Below are positions 10,131-17,611 of a stretch of DNA of 64,000 bases, piece by piece; within the stretch, counting starts at the first letter, position 1; each line of letters begins with the position of its first letter. Source of the stretch: JALORV01 sp963703945 (GTDB taxonomy: Bacteria; Pseudomonadota; Gammaproteobacteria; Burkholderiales; Burkholderiaceae_F); NCBI GenBank assembly GCA_963703945.1, contig CAVPGM010000025.1, positions 234,976 to 298,975 on the forward strand. Direction: 5' to 3'. The position numbers and the translations under genes were made by a program. The notes beneath the pieces are model-generated. The model was not told the DNA's origin. It ran no database searches and was given only the letters and a program-made list of their open reading frames with translations.

Positions 10131-10796
10131 TTACGGACTAGGCCGGAAAACCAGGAAATACTGGTTGGGAAGGAATCCGTGCTGTGCCACTTGCGAATAG
10201 CCGGCGAGCGTCATTTCCTCGGAAACCTTCCGCGCCGAGATGCGCTCACTCTTTGGTGGACCGATCGGTGACTCGGCGGTGAAGTCGATGATCGCGACTT
10301 CTCCACCAGGCTTGAGACTGTCACGTAGTCGTTTGAAATAGACGATTCGATCACCGATATGGTGATAGGTGTCGACGAGTAGGACTCGATCGACTCGTTC
10401 CGGCAACGCTGCGCTTTCGGCCTTCGCCTGCACCGCCACCAAGTTGACCAAGCCCTCGCGCTTGGCGCGCTCTGCCAGGTACTTGACCATGTCGGGCTCG
10501 ACATCCACCGCGTAGATGCGCCCATTCGGGGTCATGTGCGCGAGACGTGCGGCGAAGTAGCCCGTGCCAGCACCGATGTCCGCGACCTTCGCGTCCGGTG
10601 CCAGCTTGAGCGCCATGATCACGTCGTGCGGTTTCTGCCAGCGGTCGCGCTCGGGATCGTCGAATACCTTGGCCCAACTGTCTGCATCCGAGAAGCGGTG
10701 CTCGTGCGTATGCGGCGTTTGAGCTAGTGCATTGACCGCTGTGAGCATGGAGACGCAGAAGCTGATGCGGAACAGAAAATGAATGGTGCAATCCAT
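10131..10796 (-). CDS. Exported SAM-dependent methyltransferase
   Basis: The 221-residue protein has a class I methyltransferase core: motif I at VADIGAGTGYFAARLA (about residues 70-85), acidic loop IYAVDVEPDMVKYLAERA, motif at VDRVLLVDTYHHIGDR and the post-motif LKPGGEVAIIDFT. Before it lies an N-terminal hydrophobic stretch ending ALAQ that looks like a cleavable signal peptide, followed by a His-rich segment (TPHTHEHRF). An exported SAM-dependent enzyme is odd because SAM is not expected in the periplasm. Related proteins with signal peptides exist in proteobacteria, but their substrate is not known to me. It is monocistronic and its 5' end overlaps a dispersed repeat. Confidence 0.8.
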   Translation of the reverse strand: MDCTIHFLFRISFCVSMLTAVNALAQTPHTHEHRFSDADSWAKVFDDPERDRWQKPHDVIMALKLAPDAKVADIGAGTGYFAARLAHMTPNGRIYAVDVEPDMVKYLAERAKREGLVNLVAVQAKAESAALPERVDRVLLVDTYHHIGDRIVYFKRLRDSLKPGGEVAIIDFTAESPIGPPKSERISARKVSEEMTLAGYSQVAQHGFLPNQYFLVFRPSP

Positions 10797-10859
10797 GGCG
10801 GCCTTCAGAACGGAAGTCTAGACGCCGCTGCTGAGCGAGGTTTCATCGACTACCGGCCA
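10790..10859. repeat. Dispersed intergenic repeat, copy A
   Basis: About 70 bp that recurs at 14952-15019. Shared blocks are aatccatgg, ttcagaac, aagtct, gacgccgc and catcgactaccggcca in the same order and spacing. This copy spans the first codons and upstream region of the methyltransferase gene, so it may carry promoter or ribosome-site sequence. Confidence 0.7.
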
Positions 10860-10940
10860 CTATCGGACGCCGCTGTCACTTCCACAGTCCGCCGAAAAGC
10901 AGACAGAATCTCGTCTGGTTCCTCATAGTGGAGCGCGCTT

Positions 10941-12110
10941 TTGGCATTTGATCCTCAGTCCGCAACGGCGGCCTATATCGACGCAATCGGCACCGACGCA
11001 CTCGCCAAATCTGCGGCCTACACCGTGGGGAGTCACTGGCTGCTGCTGTGGGGTCTGCTCGTAGGCATAGCCGTCGCTTGGCTCATCATCCGCTCTGGAC
11101 TTCTTGATCGCGTCGAAGCTCGACTGGGCAAGCGGGGCCCGAACACGCGAGCATTCGTGGTGAGCGCTGCCTACTTCCTTCTGGCCGGCGTCCTGTCTCT
11201 GCCCTGGGGGATGTACGAGGGGTGGTGGCGGGAGACCAGCTACGGCCGCTCCTCACAACCATTGGGCGACGCCTTCGGACAAAGCTTGCTCGGGATTTCA
11301 ATCTCCGCCCTGATCGGCGGGCTGTTCTTCATGGGTGTGTACGCGCTCATTCGGCGCGCTGGCAAGCGTTGGTGGGTCTGGACCGGTGCATTGGCCGTAG
11401 CGGGCATCTCGGCCGTTTTGTTGGTGGCACCGGTGGTTATAGAGCCGCTATTCAACGAGTACAAGCCATTGCCGGATGGCCCGGTACGGTCAGCGCTGAC
11501 CGACATGGCGCAACACGCCGGCATCCAACCCGATCGGATCTTCATCTACAACGGCTCCCGCCAGTCCAACAACTTCACCGCGAACGTCAGCGGGCTCGGA
11601 CCTTACGCCCGAGTCGCCATCTCCGACATTGCCTTGAAGGGAGCGTCACTGGATGAAGTCCGCGCCGTGACGGCCCACGAGATAGGGCACTACACCCTGG
11701 GTCACGTGTGGCGGTCCGTCCTGTTGTTCTCTTTGATCGCGATGCTTGCGTTTTTTGTCGCCGATCGCAGTTACGGCCGGCTTGCCGCGGCCTTGGGTAC
11801 TCGTGCACCGCTGTCCAGTCCGACGAGCCTACCGGTGGTCATGGTGATGGTGTCATTGCTCTTCACGCTCGCTCTGCCGCTGATTAATGCGTTCACGCGG
11901 ATCGGCGAGAAGCAGGCCGACCGCTACTCACTGGAGACGGTGGGCCTGCCCGACGCCCTAGCGACCGCATTGGTGAAGACGGCGGAATACCGTTACCCGC
12001 GGCCGAATCCGGTGCAAGAGACGCTTTTCTACTCGCATCCTTCGGTGGAGCGGCGCGTGCGGATGGCCATGGACTGGAAAGCGGCGAATGCGGCCGAGCC
12101 AAACAAGTGA
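10941..12110 (+). CDS. M48 family zinc metalloprotease (Ste24/CAAX-prenyl-protease-1 type)
   Basis: The 389-residue membrane protein carries HEIGHYTLGH at about residues 246-255 with the zinc-binding HExxH, and a downstream Glu ligand in GEKQADRYSLETVG at about residue 323. Membrane segments precede (WLLLWGLLVGIAVAWLIIR, FVVSAAYFLLAGVLSLPWG, LIGGLFFMGVYALI) and flank the active site (VLLFSLIAMLAFFVAD). SNNFTANVSGLG and SHPSVERRVRMAMDW are typical Ste24-type surroundings. The start is TTG at 10941, with GGAG 7 bp upstream; no ATG start is available in frame. Bacterial members are thought to act in membrane protein quality control. The gene stands alone. The family is certain; the substrate is unknown. 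Confidence 0.9.
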   Translation: MAFDPQSATAAYIDAIGTDALAKSAAYTVGSHWLLLWGLLVGIAVAWLIIRSGLLDRVEARLGKRGPNTRAFVVSAAYFLLAGVLSLPWGMYEGWWRETSYGRSSQPLGDAFGQSLLGISISALIGGLFFMGVYALIRRAGKRWWVWTGALAVAGISAVLLVAPVVIEPLFNEYKPLPDGPVRSALTDMAQHAGIQPDRIFIYNGSRQSNNFTANVSGLGPYARVAISDIALKGASLDEVRAVTAHEIGHYTLGHVWRSVLLFSLIAMLAFFVADRSYGRLAAALGTRAPLSSPTSLPVVMVMVSLLFTLALPLINAFTRIGEKQADRYSLETVGLPDALATALVKTAEYRYPRPNPVQETLFYSHPSVERRVRMAMDWKAANAAEPNK

Positions 12111-12272
12111 CCTGAGTCGGCCACTTCCGGACAAATCGTCGCCTCTAGTCGGTCAGCATTAAAGCGGACATTATTCTGGACATCCTGCCGACACGGAGTG
12201 CCCTGTCATGAGTCCGCATGATCCGCCGCGGCCGCGCGCTCCTCGTTCCTTTAAGCGCGGAAAAGCCTGACC

Positions 12273-12896
12273 ATGAATGCCAGGCTCGAGACATTCTCCG
12301 ATGGCGTCTTTGCCATTGCCATCACCCTCCTGATCATCGAGATCAAGGTGCCGCCCGTGGAGTCGGTCCACTCCGTGGCCGATGTCTGGCGGGCGGTCCT
12401 CCACCTGTGGCCCTCGTTTTTTGCCCTCTCACTGAGTTTCGGCATCATCTTCATTTCGTGGCTCGGCCATCACAATCTCCTGAAGAACATTGAAAGGACA
12501 TCAACTCCTTTTCAATTCGCGAATGGCTACCTGCTATTTACGGTCATCCTGATGCCGTTCTTCACGGCGTTCATGGCCGAGTATCTGAATACGCCATTCG
12601 CCCAGCCAGCCATCGTGTGCTACTCCCTCGTCGCGCTCTTGCACAACACCGGGTGGCTCGTGCTGCATCGATCGATTGCCAGCGCCGATCCGCCCCTTGT
12701 GAAAGATCCGATAGCCAGAGAACTCGGGAAGAAGGCATACCGGGGGACACAGTACGGATTCGTCATCTACGCCTCCCTCGCCCTGTTGGCGTGGTGGTTG
12801 CCATACGTCGCCTTGCTCCTGATCGTACTGACCTGGCTATTCTGGCTCTATGTCTCGATTACCGTGAAGCACCCGGAACCATTCCGCGCCGCATAG
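12273..12896 (+). CDS. TMEM175-family (DUF1211) potassium channel
   Basis: The 207-residue protein starts with MNARLETFSDGVFAIAITLL, which contains the family's signature FSDGVFAIAxTLL at residues 8-20. In characterised TMEM175 proteins this motif on the first helix lines the potassium-selective pore. Five more membrane segments follow (for example ALSLSFGIIFISWLGHHNLL, YLLFTVILMPFFTAFMAEYL, YASLALLAWWLPYVALLLI). The bacterial form has one six-helix repeat and works as a tetramer. The start has a weak GGAAAAG site. No cotranscribed neighbour is apparent. Family is certain; physiological role is inferred from homologues. Confidence 0.9.
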   Translation: MNARLETFSDGVFAIAITLLIIEIKVPPVESVHSVADVWRAVLHLWPSFFALSLSFGIIFISWLGHHNLLKNIERTSTPFQFANGYLLFTVILMPFFTAFMAEYLNTPFAQPAIVCYSLVALLHNTGWLVLHRSIASADPPLVKDPIARELGKKAYRGTQYGFVIYASLALLAWWLPYVALLLIVLTWLFWLYVSITVKHPEPFRAA

Positions 12897-12906
12897 GGCG
12901 GTAGGC

Positions 12907-12923
12907 GCCGCCTCAACGGCGGC
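12907..12923. terminator. Possible hairpin terminator after the TMEM175 gene
   Basis: A 6-bp perfect stem (gccgcc / ggcggc) with a 5-base loop begins 11 bp after the TMEM175 stop and is followed by ttccc rather than a full T tract. It is a weak intrinsic terminator at best. Confidence 0.35.
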
Positions 12924-13312
12924 TTCCCTACCTGTGGTGGAGAAGAATTAAGTTCGGAACGAGCGAACAAAGTTCGGAATGGTGGGCAGGTGATACCAAA
13001 TTGAGTTCGGAACGGGACCTGGTTGTTAGACCTGCACGGCCGAGTGCGGCCCAGAAGCAGTCACATTCCACTCGATCAGAAATTGCTCAAACCGGACATG
13101 GAGGGCAGGTTCGCCTTCACTCTGCAAATTGCGACGGAGCAAGCAAAGGCTTCGGCGAATCAAAGGCCGCCTTCATCGACCGAGGAAGGTCAAGTCCAAT
13201 CCGCCGGTCAGCTGAGCACTGAAAACCTCCACCTTCGAAACCTGCGGACTTACGCCACTCGAAGGGACACGACCCCCGGTTCGCGGTCGCGCGCGCGGAA
13301 ACGATTGGTTCC
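12924..13312. other. Intergenic region without a recognisable gene
   Basis: About 390 bp. Its left part holds three copies of agttcggaa (12951, 12971, 13004). The remainder has open frames in both directions but none with a start, ribosome site and protein-like composition that I would support. Confidence 0.5.
12951..13013. repeat. Three short direct repeats of agttcggaa(c/t)
   Basis: Copies start at 12951, 12971 and 13004, spaced 20 and 33 bp. Multiple short end repeats of this kind occur at the termini of some insertion sequences (for example the IS21 family), but no transposase or second end is visible. They could also be a protein-binding array. Confidence 0.5.
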
Positions 13313-13768
13313 TTAGAACTTGTGATGGACGGTGAATTGCGCGTTGATGGGCTTCGCGCCCGGCTGGGGCGTGATGATCACGCGAATCGAGTATTCGCCC
13401 TCCCAGCCGAACCTAAAGAGTTCGCTGTAATCGGGAATACCGCCTGCTTGCGTATGCAGCAAGGGTTTCTTCTCGACGTGGCCTCGTGGATCGGTCACTT
13501 CGATCACCACCTCCGCGTCGCCGATCCGCTTGCCGGTTTTCTCCTCATCGACCGTGATGAGCAGATGCTGCGATCCGGATGGCGGATGCGCTGGGTGCAT
13601 ATCTCGATGGCCGTCTGCCCGCAACGCGACCTCGGCGGGCACGATGCCGAGATTGATCACGAGGCCGGCCACCGACCTGCTCTGCTGCGCAACCACCGGC
13701 GCGCACGCGAGTGCGATCGTCAGCAGTGCGCCAGCCATCATGCGTGCGCGTTTAGCCAAGGCGTTCAT
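13313..13768 (-). CDS. Exported small protein with immunoglobulin-like (YtkA/FixH-like) character
   Basis: The 151-residue protein has a signal peptide (MMAGALLTIALACAPVVAQ) and a mature region of predicted beta strands: HLLITVDEEKTGKRIGDAEV, VIEVTDPRGHVEKKPLLH, GIPDYSELFRFGWEGEYSIR, VIITPQPGAKPINAQF. A conserved-looking His/Met-rich loop DGHRDMHPAHPPSGSQH might bind copper or another metal. This pattern resembles periplasmic YtkA/FixH-like domains, but the match is by impression only. It is probably periplasmic and monocistronic. Confidence 0.55.
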   Translation of the reverse strand: MNALAKRARMMAGALLTIALACAPVVAQQSRSVAGLVINLGIVPAEVALRADGHRDMHPAHPPSGSQHLLITVDEEKTGKRIGDAEVVIEVTDPRGHVEKKPLLHTQAGGIPDYSELFRFGWEGEYSIRVIITPQPGAKPINAQFTVHHKF

Positions 13769-13827
13769 AAGCCGAACCTCCGCGCCAACGCGATTTACGA
13801 TCCTACACCCCGCTGAATGCGCGCGGA

Positions 13828-14034
13828 GTGCGGCGCACGAGACGCTTGCCGAGGGCGCTGGGACTGTGCTTCATCGCGAGCATTCCTCTCGGGCAGGTGA
13901 TGGAGCAGCTTCAGTGTCAGAACTGGCCCATCGTCGAAGGCCCAATCATGCGAACCGGCGCCACGCAGACGATCCGCTCGGTCTATGTGCGCGACCCCGA
14001 CCTCAACCTGATTGAGATCTCGGAGTTCGCCTGA
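13828..14034 (+). pseudogene. C-terminal fragment of a VOC/glyoxalase-family gene
   Basis: The frame encodes LCFIASIPLGQVMEQLQ, then NWPIVEGPIMRTGATQTIRS and VYVRDPDLNLIEISEFA, matching the second half of vicinal-oxygen-chelate proteins, where VYxRDPDxNLIEI carries the last metal-ligand Glu. The first half, with the other metal ligands, is missing: upstream sequence does not continue it in any frame and runs into the promoter region of the gene at 13768. The only start codon precedes unrelated Arg-rich residues. It is therefore a remnant rather than a working gene. Confidence 0.7.
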
Positions 14035-14143
14035 CTGTGGCACGCGCCCGTGAACCGCCAGTGACGCAAATCCAAGGTTTGCCGGCGTGCCGGTCAAGGT
14101 CTAGCCTTTGCGGAGCGCAAGAAGAACTCGAAAGGAGGGCGCC

Positions 14144-14566
14144 GTGGAACCTCTTGTTGAACGTGTGGACGTCTGGGCCGCAACGATTCAAGACAAACCT
14201 GGCGGTCTCGCGATGCTGCTGGATGCGCTGCGGTCTGCTGGCGCGGATCTGCAATTCATCATTGCGCGCCGCGCACCCGACAAGCCCGGGACCGGTGTCG
14301 TGTTCGTGACTCCGCTGCAGAACGACAGGGAGATCCGGGTCGCCGCACAAGTGGGCTTCAACGTTTCGCAAAGCCTGCACTCCGTTCGGGTCATCGGTCA
14401 GGACCGGCCGGGCGTGGCCGCGGAACTGACTCAGAAGCTGGCGGATGCGGGAATCAACCTGCGCGGCTTCTCGGCCTCAGTCATCGGGCAACAGTTCGCA
14501 GCCTACGTTGCAGTTGATTCGGTCGCGGATGCGAACAAGGCCATGGAGATCTTGCGGAGCGCCTGA
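14144..14566 (+). CDS. Tandem ACT-domain protein
   Basis: The 140-residue protein starts with GTG at 14144, chosen because AGGAGGG lies 6 bp upstream. It holds two ACT domains: the first at about residues 8-70 (VWAATIQDKPGGLAMLLDAL then RSAGADLQFIIARRAPDKPG), the second at about residues 78-138 (SVRVIGQDRPGVAAELTQKL then ADAGINLRGFSASVIGQQFA). The paired Asp-xPG turns are the amino-acid binding elements of ACT domains. There is no attached enzyme, so it is a stand-alone regulatory or binding protein. No neighbour hints at its partner. Confidence 0.85.
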   Translation: MEPLVERVDVWAATIQDKPGGLAMLLDALRSAGADLQFIIARRAPDKPGTGVVFVTPLQNDREIRVAAQVGFNVSQSLHSVRVIGQDRPGVAAELTQKLADAGINLRGFSASVIGQQFAAYVAVDSVADANKAMEILRSA

Positions 14567-15146
14567 ACGCAGGAGGGTGGCCCCACAACCGCGTTCCGGG
14601 ATTGACCTGCGCGACCTGCCACGACCCCACAAGGGAAGCCTTGCTTATCGGACGGGGCAGCTTCGCGGCGACGAGCGCGCGCTGTGTGGCGCGTGCCCGC
14701 CAACTAGCTTCGCCGCTCGACTCCGAGTGTCTGCCTTTGTGCGTATTTTCGTGCCCGCTTCTTGCCAAGCGGCGGTCTGCCACGGAGTCGCCATCTGCCG
14801 ATTGATGCCTTGTCCGCTTACAGACGAGCCGCTGCGTCCGCTCTCGGCCCTGGCTGAGGTCCCCGCAACAACCCGGGCATTGCATCAACTCGCGATGTCT
14901 TTGCGGCCGGCCGGATGCGTTCGACCGCATTTCGGAGAAAGCGAACGTTGTAATCCATGGTGGCGTTCAGAACACAAGTCTGGACGCCGCCGTGAGAAGG
15001 CTGCATCGACTACCGGCCAATTGCTGACGTGTCCACCCCGGGGCAGAATGCCGCAAGCGGCCATGCCAATTGTGCTCGCCGCCACCGAAGCCAAGCTGGA
15101 GGTACTCAAAGCAATTCCGCAGATGAAGGTCTGACTAGGAGAGGCT
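14567..15146. other. Intergenic region with a dispersed repeat
   Basis: About 580 bp between the ACT gene and atoE. It contains repeat copy B and the atoE ribosome site. An open frame ending at 15134 closes with a protein-like stretch (PIVLAATEAKLEVLKAIPQ), but its upstream part is not protein-like, so I do not call a gene. It may be a decayed gene end. Confidence 0.5.
14952..15019. repeat. Dispersed intergenic repeat, copy B
   Basis: Imperfect same-orientation copy of 10790-10859, 68 bp, with several substitutions and a 2-bp length difference. It lies about 130 bp upstream of atoE and not next to a gene start. Confidence 0.7.
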
Positions 15147-16574
15147 ATGTCGCACGCTGGAACTCAACGCGAAGGGTTGATGGTTCGGGTCGCGGTCGGC
15201 TTCACGGCTTGGGCTGAGAAGTGGTTCCCTGATGCTTTCATCTTCGTGGCGATTGCGGTCGTGGTCGTTGCCGCTGCGGCGCTCGCCAACGGCGCCTCGC
15301 CGCTGGCGGTGAGCGAGGCGTTCGGCGGCGGCTTCTGGAGCCTGATCACTTTCACGATGCAGATGGCGTTCGTGGCAATCGGCGGATACGTCGTTGCCAC
15401 ATCGCCACCGGCATCGCGCCTCATCCATGCGCTCGCGCGTTTGCCGAAAAGCGGTCCGGGCGCGGTTGGACTGGTTGCCACCGTCAGCATCCTGGCGTCG
15501 CTCATCAATTGGGGGCTCAGTCTGATCTTCGGCGGCTTGCTGGTGCGTGCGCTGGCCGAACGCTCCGAACTGAAGATGGACTACCGGGCGGCGGCGGCCG
15601 CCGCCTATCTGGGACTCGGTGCCACTTGGGCAATGGGGCTTTCCTCCTCGGCGGCGCAGCTGCAGGCGAATCCTGCGAGCTTGCCGAAGGCTCTGCTGCC
15701 GATCACGGGGGTGATTCCTTTCTCCGAAACGATCTTTCTTTGGCAGTCGATCGTGGTGACGCTCGTCCTGCTCGTGGTGTCCGTCCTCATCGCATTCTGG
15801 TCGGCGCCTGGACGTGACAGCGCGGTCACCGCAGAAAGCATGGGCATCGATCTCGCAAAGGAGGACGAGATCAAGGTGCCGCCGCCGAAGCAGCCCGGCG
15901 AATGGCTCGAGCACTCCCCATTGCTGACAGTCCTGCTCGTGCTGCTGGCGGCCGGATGGATCATTTTCGAGTTCTCGCGCCAGAGCTGGATGATCGCGAT
16001 CTCGAACCTCAACACCTACAACTTCATCTTCATCATGGCGGGACTGCTGCTGCACTGGCGTCCGAAGCGCTTTCTCGTGTCGGTCGCGAAATCGGTCCCG
16101 GCGACTGGCGGAGTGCTGATCCAGTTTCCGTTCTATGGCGCGATCGCCGCCATGCTTACACAGGCGAAGAACACCGCTGGACTGTCGGTCTCCGACCAGA
16201 TCTCGCACTTCTTCGTGAGCATCTCGACCCAGCACATCTTTCCGCTGGTGATCGGCGTGTATTCAGCCGTGCTGGGCTTCTTCATTCCGTCCGGCGGCGG
16301 CAAATGGCTGCTGGAAGCGCCGTATGTCATGCAGGCGGCGAACGACCTGAAGGTCCACCTTGGCTGGGCGGTGCAGGTCTACAACGCGGCCGAAGCGTTG
16401 CCGAACCTCATCAACCCGTTCTGGATGCTGCCGCTGCTGGGCGTGCTCGGCTTGCGCGCGCGCGACATCGTTGGCTTTACATTCCTCCAGCTGCTGGTTC
16501 ATCTGCCACTCGTGCTCTTCCTGCTCTGGGCGCTCGCTTTCACACTCCAATATCACCCGCCGGTCATTCCGTGA
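15147..16574 (+). CDS. atoE: AtoE-type short-chain fatty acid transporter
   Basis: The 475-residue inner-membrane protein has about 12 membrane segments and the AtoE family layout: AEKWFPDAFIFVAIAVVVVA near the start, GFWSLITFTMQMAFVAIGGY, SLINWGLSLIFGGLLVRALA, a central cytoplasmic loop rich in charge (about residues 225-260), and the conserved ending IPSGGGKWLLEAPYVMQAA then NLINPFWMLPLLGVLGLRAR. The start has AGGAGAGG upstream. AtoE carries short-chain fatty acids such as acetoacetate or butyrate in Escherichia coli, where it sits with atoDAB; here those genes are absent and a RidA gene follows 70 bp downstream. The frame is intact. The family is firm; the exact substrate is inferred. Confidence 0.92.
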   Translation: MSHAGTQREGLMVRVAVGFTAWAEKWFPDAFIFVAIAVVVVAAAALANGASPLAVSEAFGGGFWSLITFTMQMAFVAIGGYVVATSPPASRLIHALARLPKSGPGAVGLVATVSILASLINWGLSLIFGGLLVRALAERSELKMDYRAAAAAAYLGLGATWAMGLSSSAAQLQANPASLPKALLPITGVIPFSETIFLWQSIVVTLVLLVVSVLIAFWSAPGRDSAVTAESMGIDLAKEDEIKVPPPKQPGEWLEHSPLLTVLLVLLAAGWIIFEFSRQSWMIAISNLNTYNFIFIMAGLLLHWRPKRFLVSVAKSVPATGGVLIQFPFYGAIAAMLTQAKNTAGLSVSDQISHFFVSISTQHIFPLVIGVYSAVLGFFIPSGGGKWLLEAPYVMQAANDLKVHLGWAVQVYNAAEALPNLINPFWMLPLLGVLGLRARDIVGFTFLQLLVHLPLVLFLLWALAFTLQYHPPVIP

Positions 16575-16644
16575 TGGAAGCTGAACTCGATATCCGGTCA
16601 CGCGTGCCGCGCCGTCGAGACGACGCACACTTAACCGAGAGGAC

Positions 16645-17001
16645 ATGTCCGCAATGAGTATTACGCGACACGATCAGAGCACCATTCTTTCGCAGGCTGT
16701 CGAGCACGGGAACACGGTTTACTTGGCCGGCATCGTGGCGAAAGACTTGAATAAGGATGTCAGGGGACAGACTCGCGAGGTCCTCGAGGAAATCGATCGG
16801 CTGCTCGCCAAATCCGGCTCGAGCAAGTCCAAACTGATCCAGTGCCATATCTGGGTAACGGACATACGCAATCGGGCGCCGATGAATGAGGTCTGGACCG
16901 ATTGGATAGACAAGAACAACCTTCCGGCGCGCGCTTGCGTCGAGGCCAAGCTCGCTGATCCCAGGGCTTTGGTCGAGATAATGGTCATCGCGGCGAAATA
17001 G
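16645..17001 (+). CDS. RidA/YjgF-family protein
   Basis: The 118-residue protein has the RidA fold signature: VEHGNTVYLAGIVAKDLNKD, TREVLEEIDRLLAKSGSSKS, then CHIWVTDIRNRAPMNEVW and the C-terminal NLPARACVEAKLADPRALVE. The Arg in ARACVEAKLADP corresponds to the substrate-carboxylate-binding Arg of imine deaminases, and VEI holds the position of the family's Glu. Archetypal RidA hydrolyses reactive 2-aminoacrylate-type imines, but this member lacks the usual GPYS segment, so it may belong to an Rid subfamily with another substrate. GAGAGG precedes the start at 16645. It is probably cotranscribed with atoE. Confidence 0.85.
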   Translation: MSAMSITRHDQSTILSQAVEHGNTVYLAGIVAKDLNKDVRGQTREVLEEIDRLLAKSGSSKSKLIQCHIWVTDIRNRAPMNEVWTDWIDKNNLPARACVEAKLADPRALVEIMVIAAK

Positions 17002-17138
17002 CCAGTTTCCTTGAACGTCAGACCACGACGTTCATGCGACGGCTTGCCGCGTTGATCACGCTCGTCGCTCTGCGTCCTCAACTCATGCTGGCCGTCACCG
17101 CGCTCTAATTCGCGTTGCTCCGCTATGGAGGCCTTCCC

Positions 17139-17549
17139 ATGAAGAACCCACGGATCCTCTTTGTGCTGACTGTCGTGAATTTCGCACTGCTGGTTCTTAC
17201 AGTTGCTCAGCAGTTTCGTCCGGCATTCGCGCAAACCGGGCTCCCCGTACTGCGGGGGCGCGGTCTCGAAATTGTCGACGACGAAGGTCGCGTTCGAGCG
17301 AGCATCAAGGTGCTCCCGCCCGCCAAGCCGCAAAAGGGCGAAGAGGAAGCTGAGACCGTACTGCTGCGCCTGATCACTGAGCGGGGGCGTCCATCAGTCA
17401 AGATCGCAGCTTCCGAGCCAGCTTCTGGTCTCAGTTTTGCTGGCCCGACGGGGACGACCGACACTTACGTGATCTTGGGGGCCAAGGGAACTACCAGCTC
17501 CCTGAAATTGAGAAGCGAGAATGGCCGCGAGCAGGTAATCGCGCCCTGA
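17139..17549 (+). CDS. Exported or membrane-anchored hypothetical protein
   Basis: The 136-residue protein starts at 17139 behind a GGAGG-like site and has an N-terminal hydrophobic segment (ILFVLTVVNFALLVLTVAQQ) that is either a signal anchor or a signal peptide ending near FAQT. The rest is predicted beta strand: LRGRGLEIVDDEGRVRASIK, VLLRLITERGRPSVKIAAS and TYVILGAKGTTSSLKLRS. GLEIVDDEGRxRASI followed by short strands is a pattern I have seen in uncharacterised exported proteins but cannot name. It lies 62 bp before the MFS gene, so cotranscription is possible. Confidence 0.6.
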   Translation: MKNPRILFVLTVVNFALLVLTVAQQFRPAFAQTGLPVLRGRGLEIVDDEGRVRASIKVLPPAKPQKGEEEAETVLLRLITERGRPSVKIAASEPASGLSFAGPTGTTDTYVILGAKGTTSSLKLRSENGREQVIAP

Positions 17550-17611
17550 GCGACGCTCCGCAGCACCGTGCTGCACACCGAACACGGGACCAGCGAATAC
17601 CGCGAGCGCGA

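Noticed and set aside
13530..14015. A rightward gene over the exported protein at 13313-13768
   Set aside because: The reading is antisense to a protein with a clear signal peptide and lacks protein-like features apart from the VOC fragment, which is in another frame.
17033..17107. A 24-codon frame (MRRLAALITLVALRPQ...) after the RidA gene
   Set aside because: It is short, without a ribosome site or conserved context; it could be chance.
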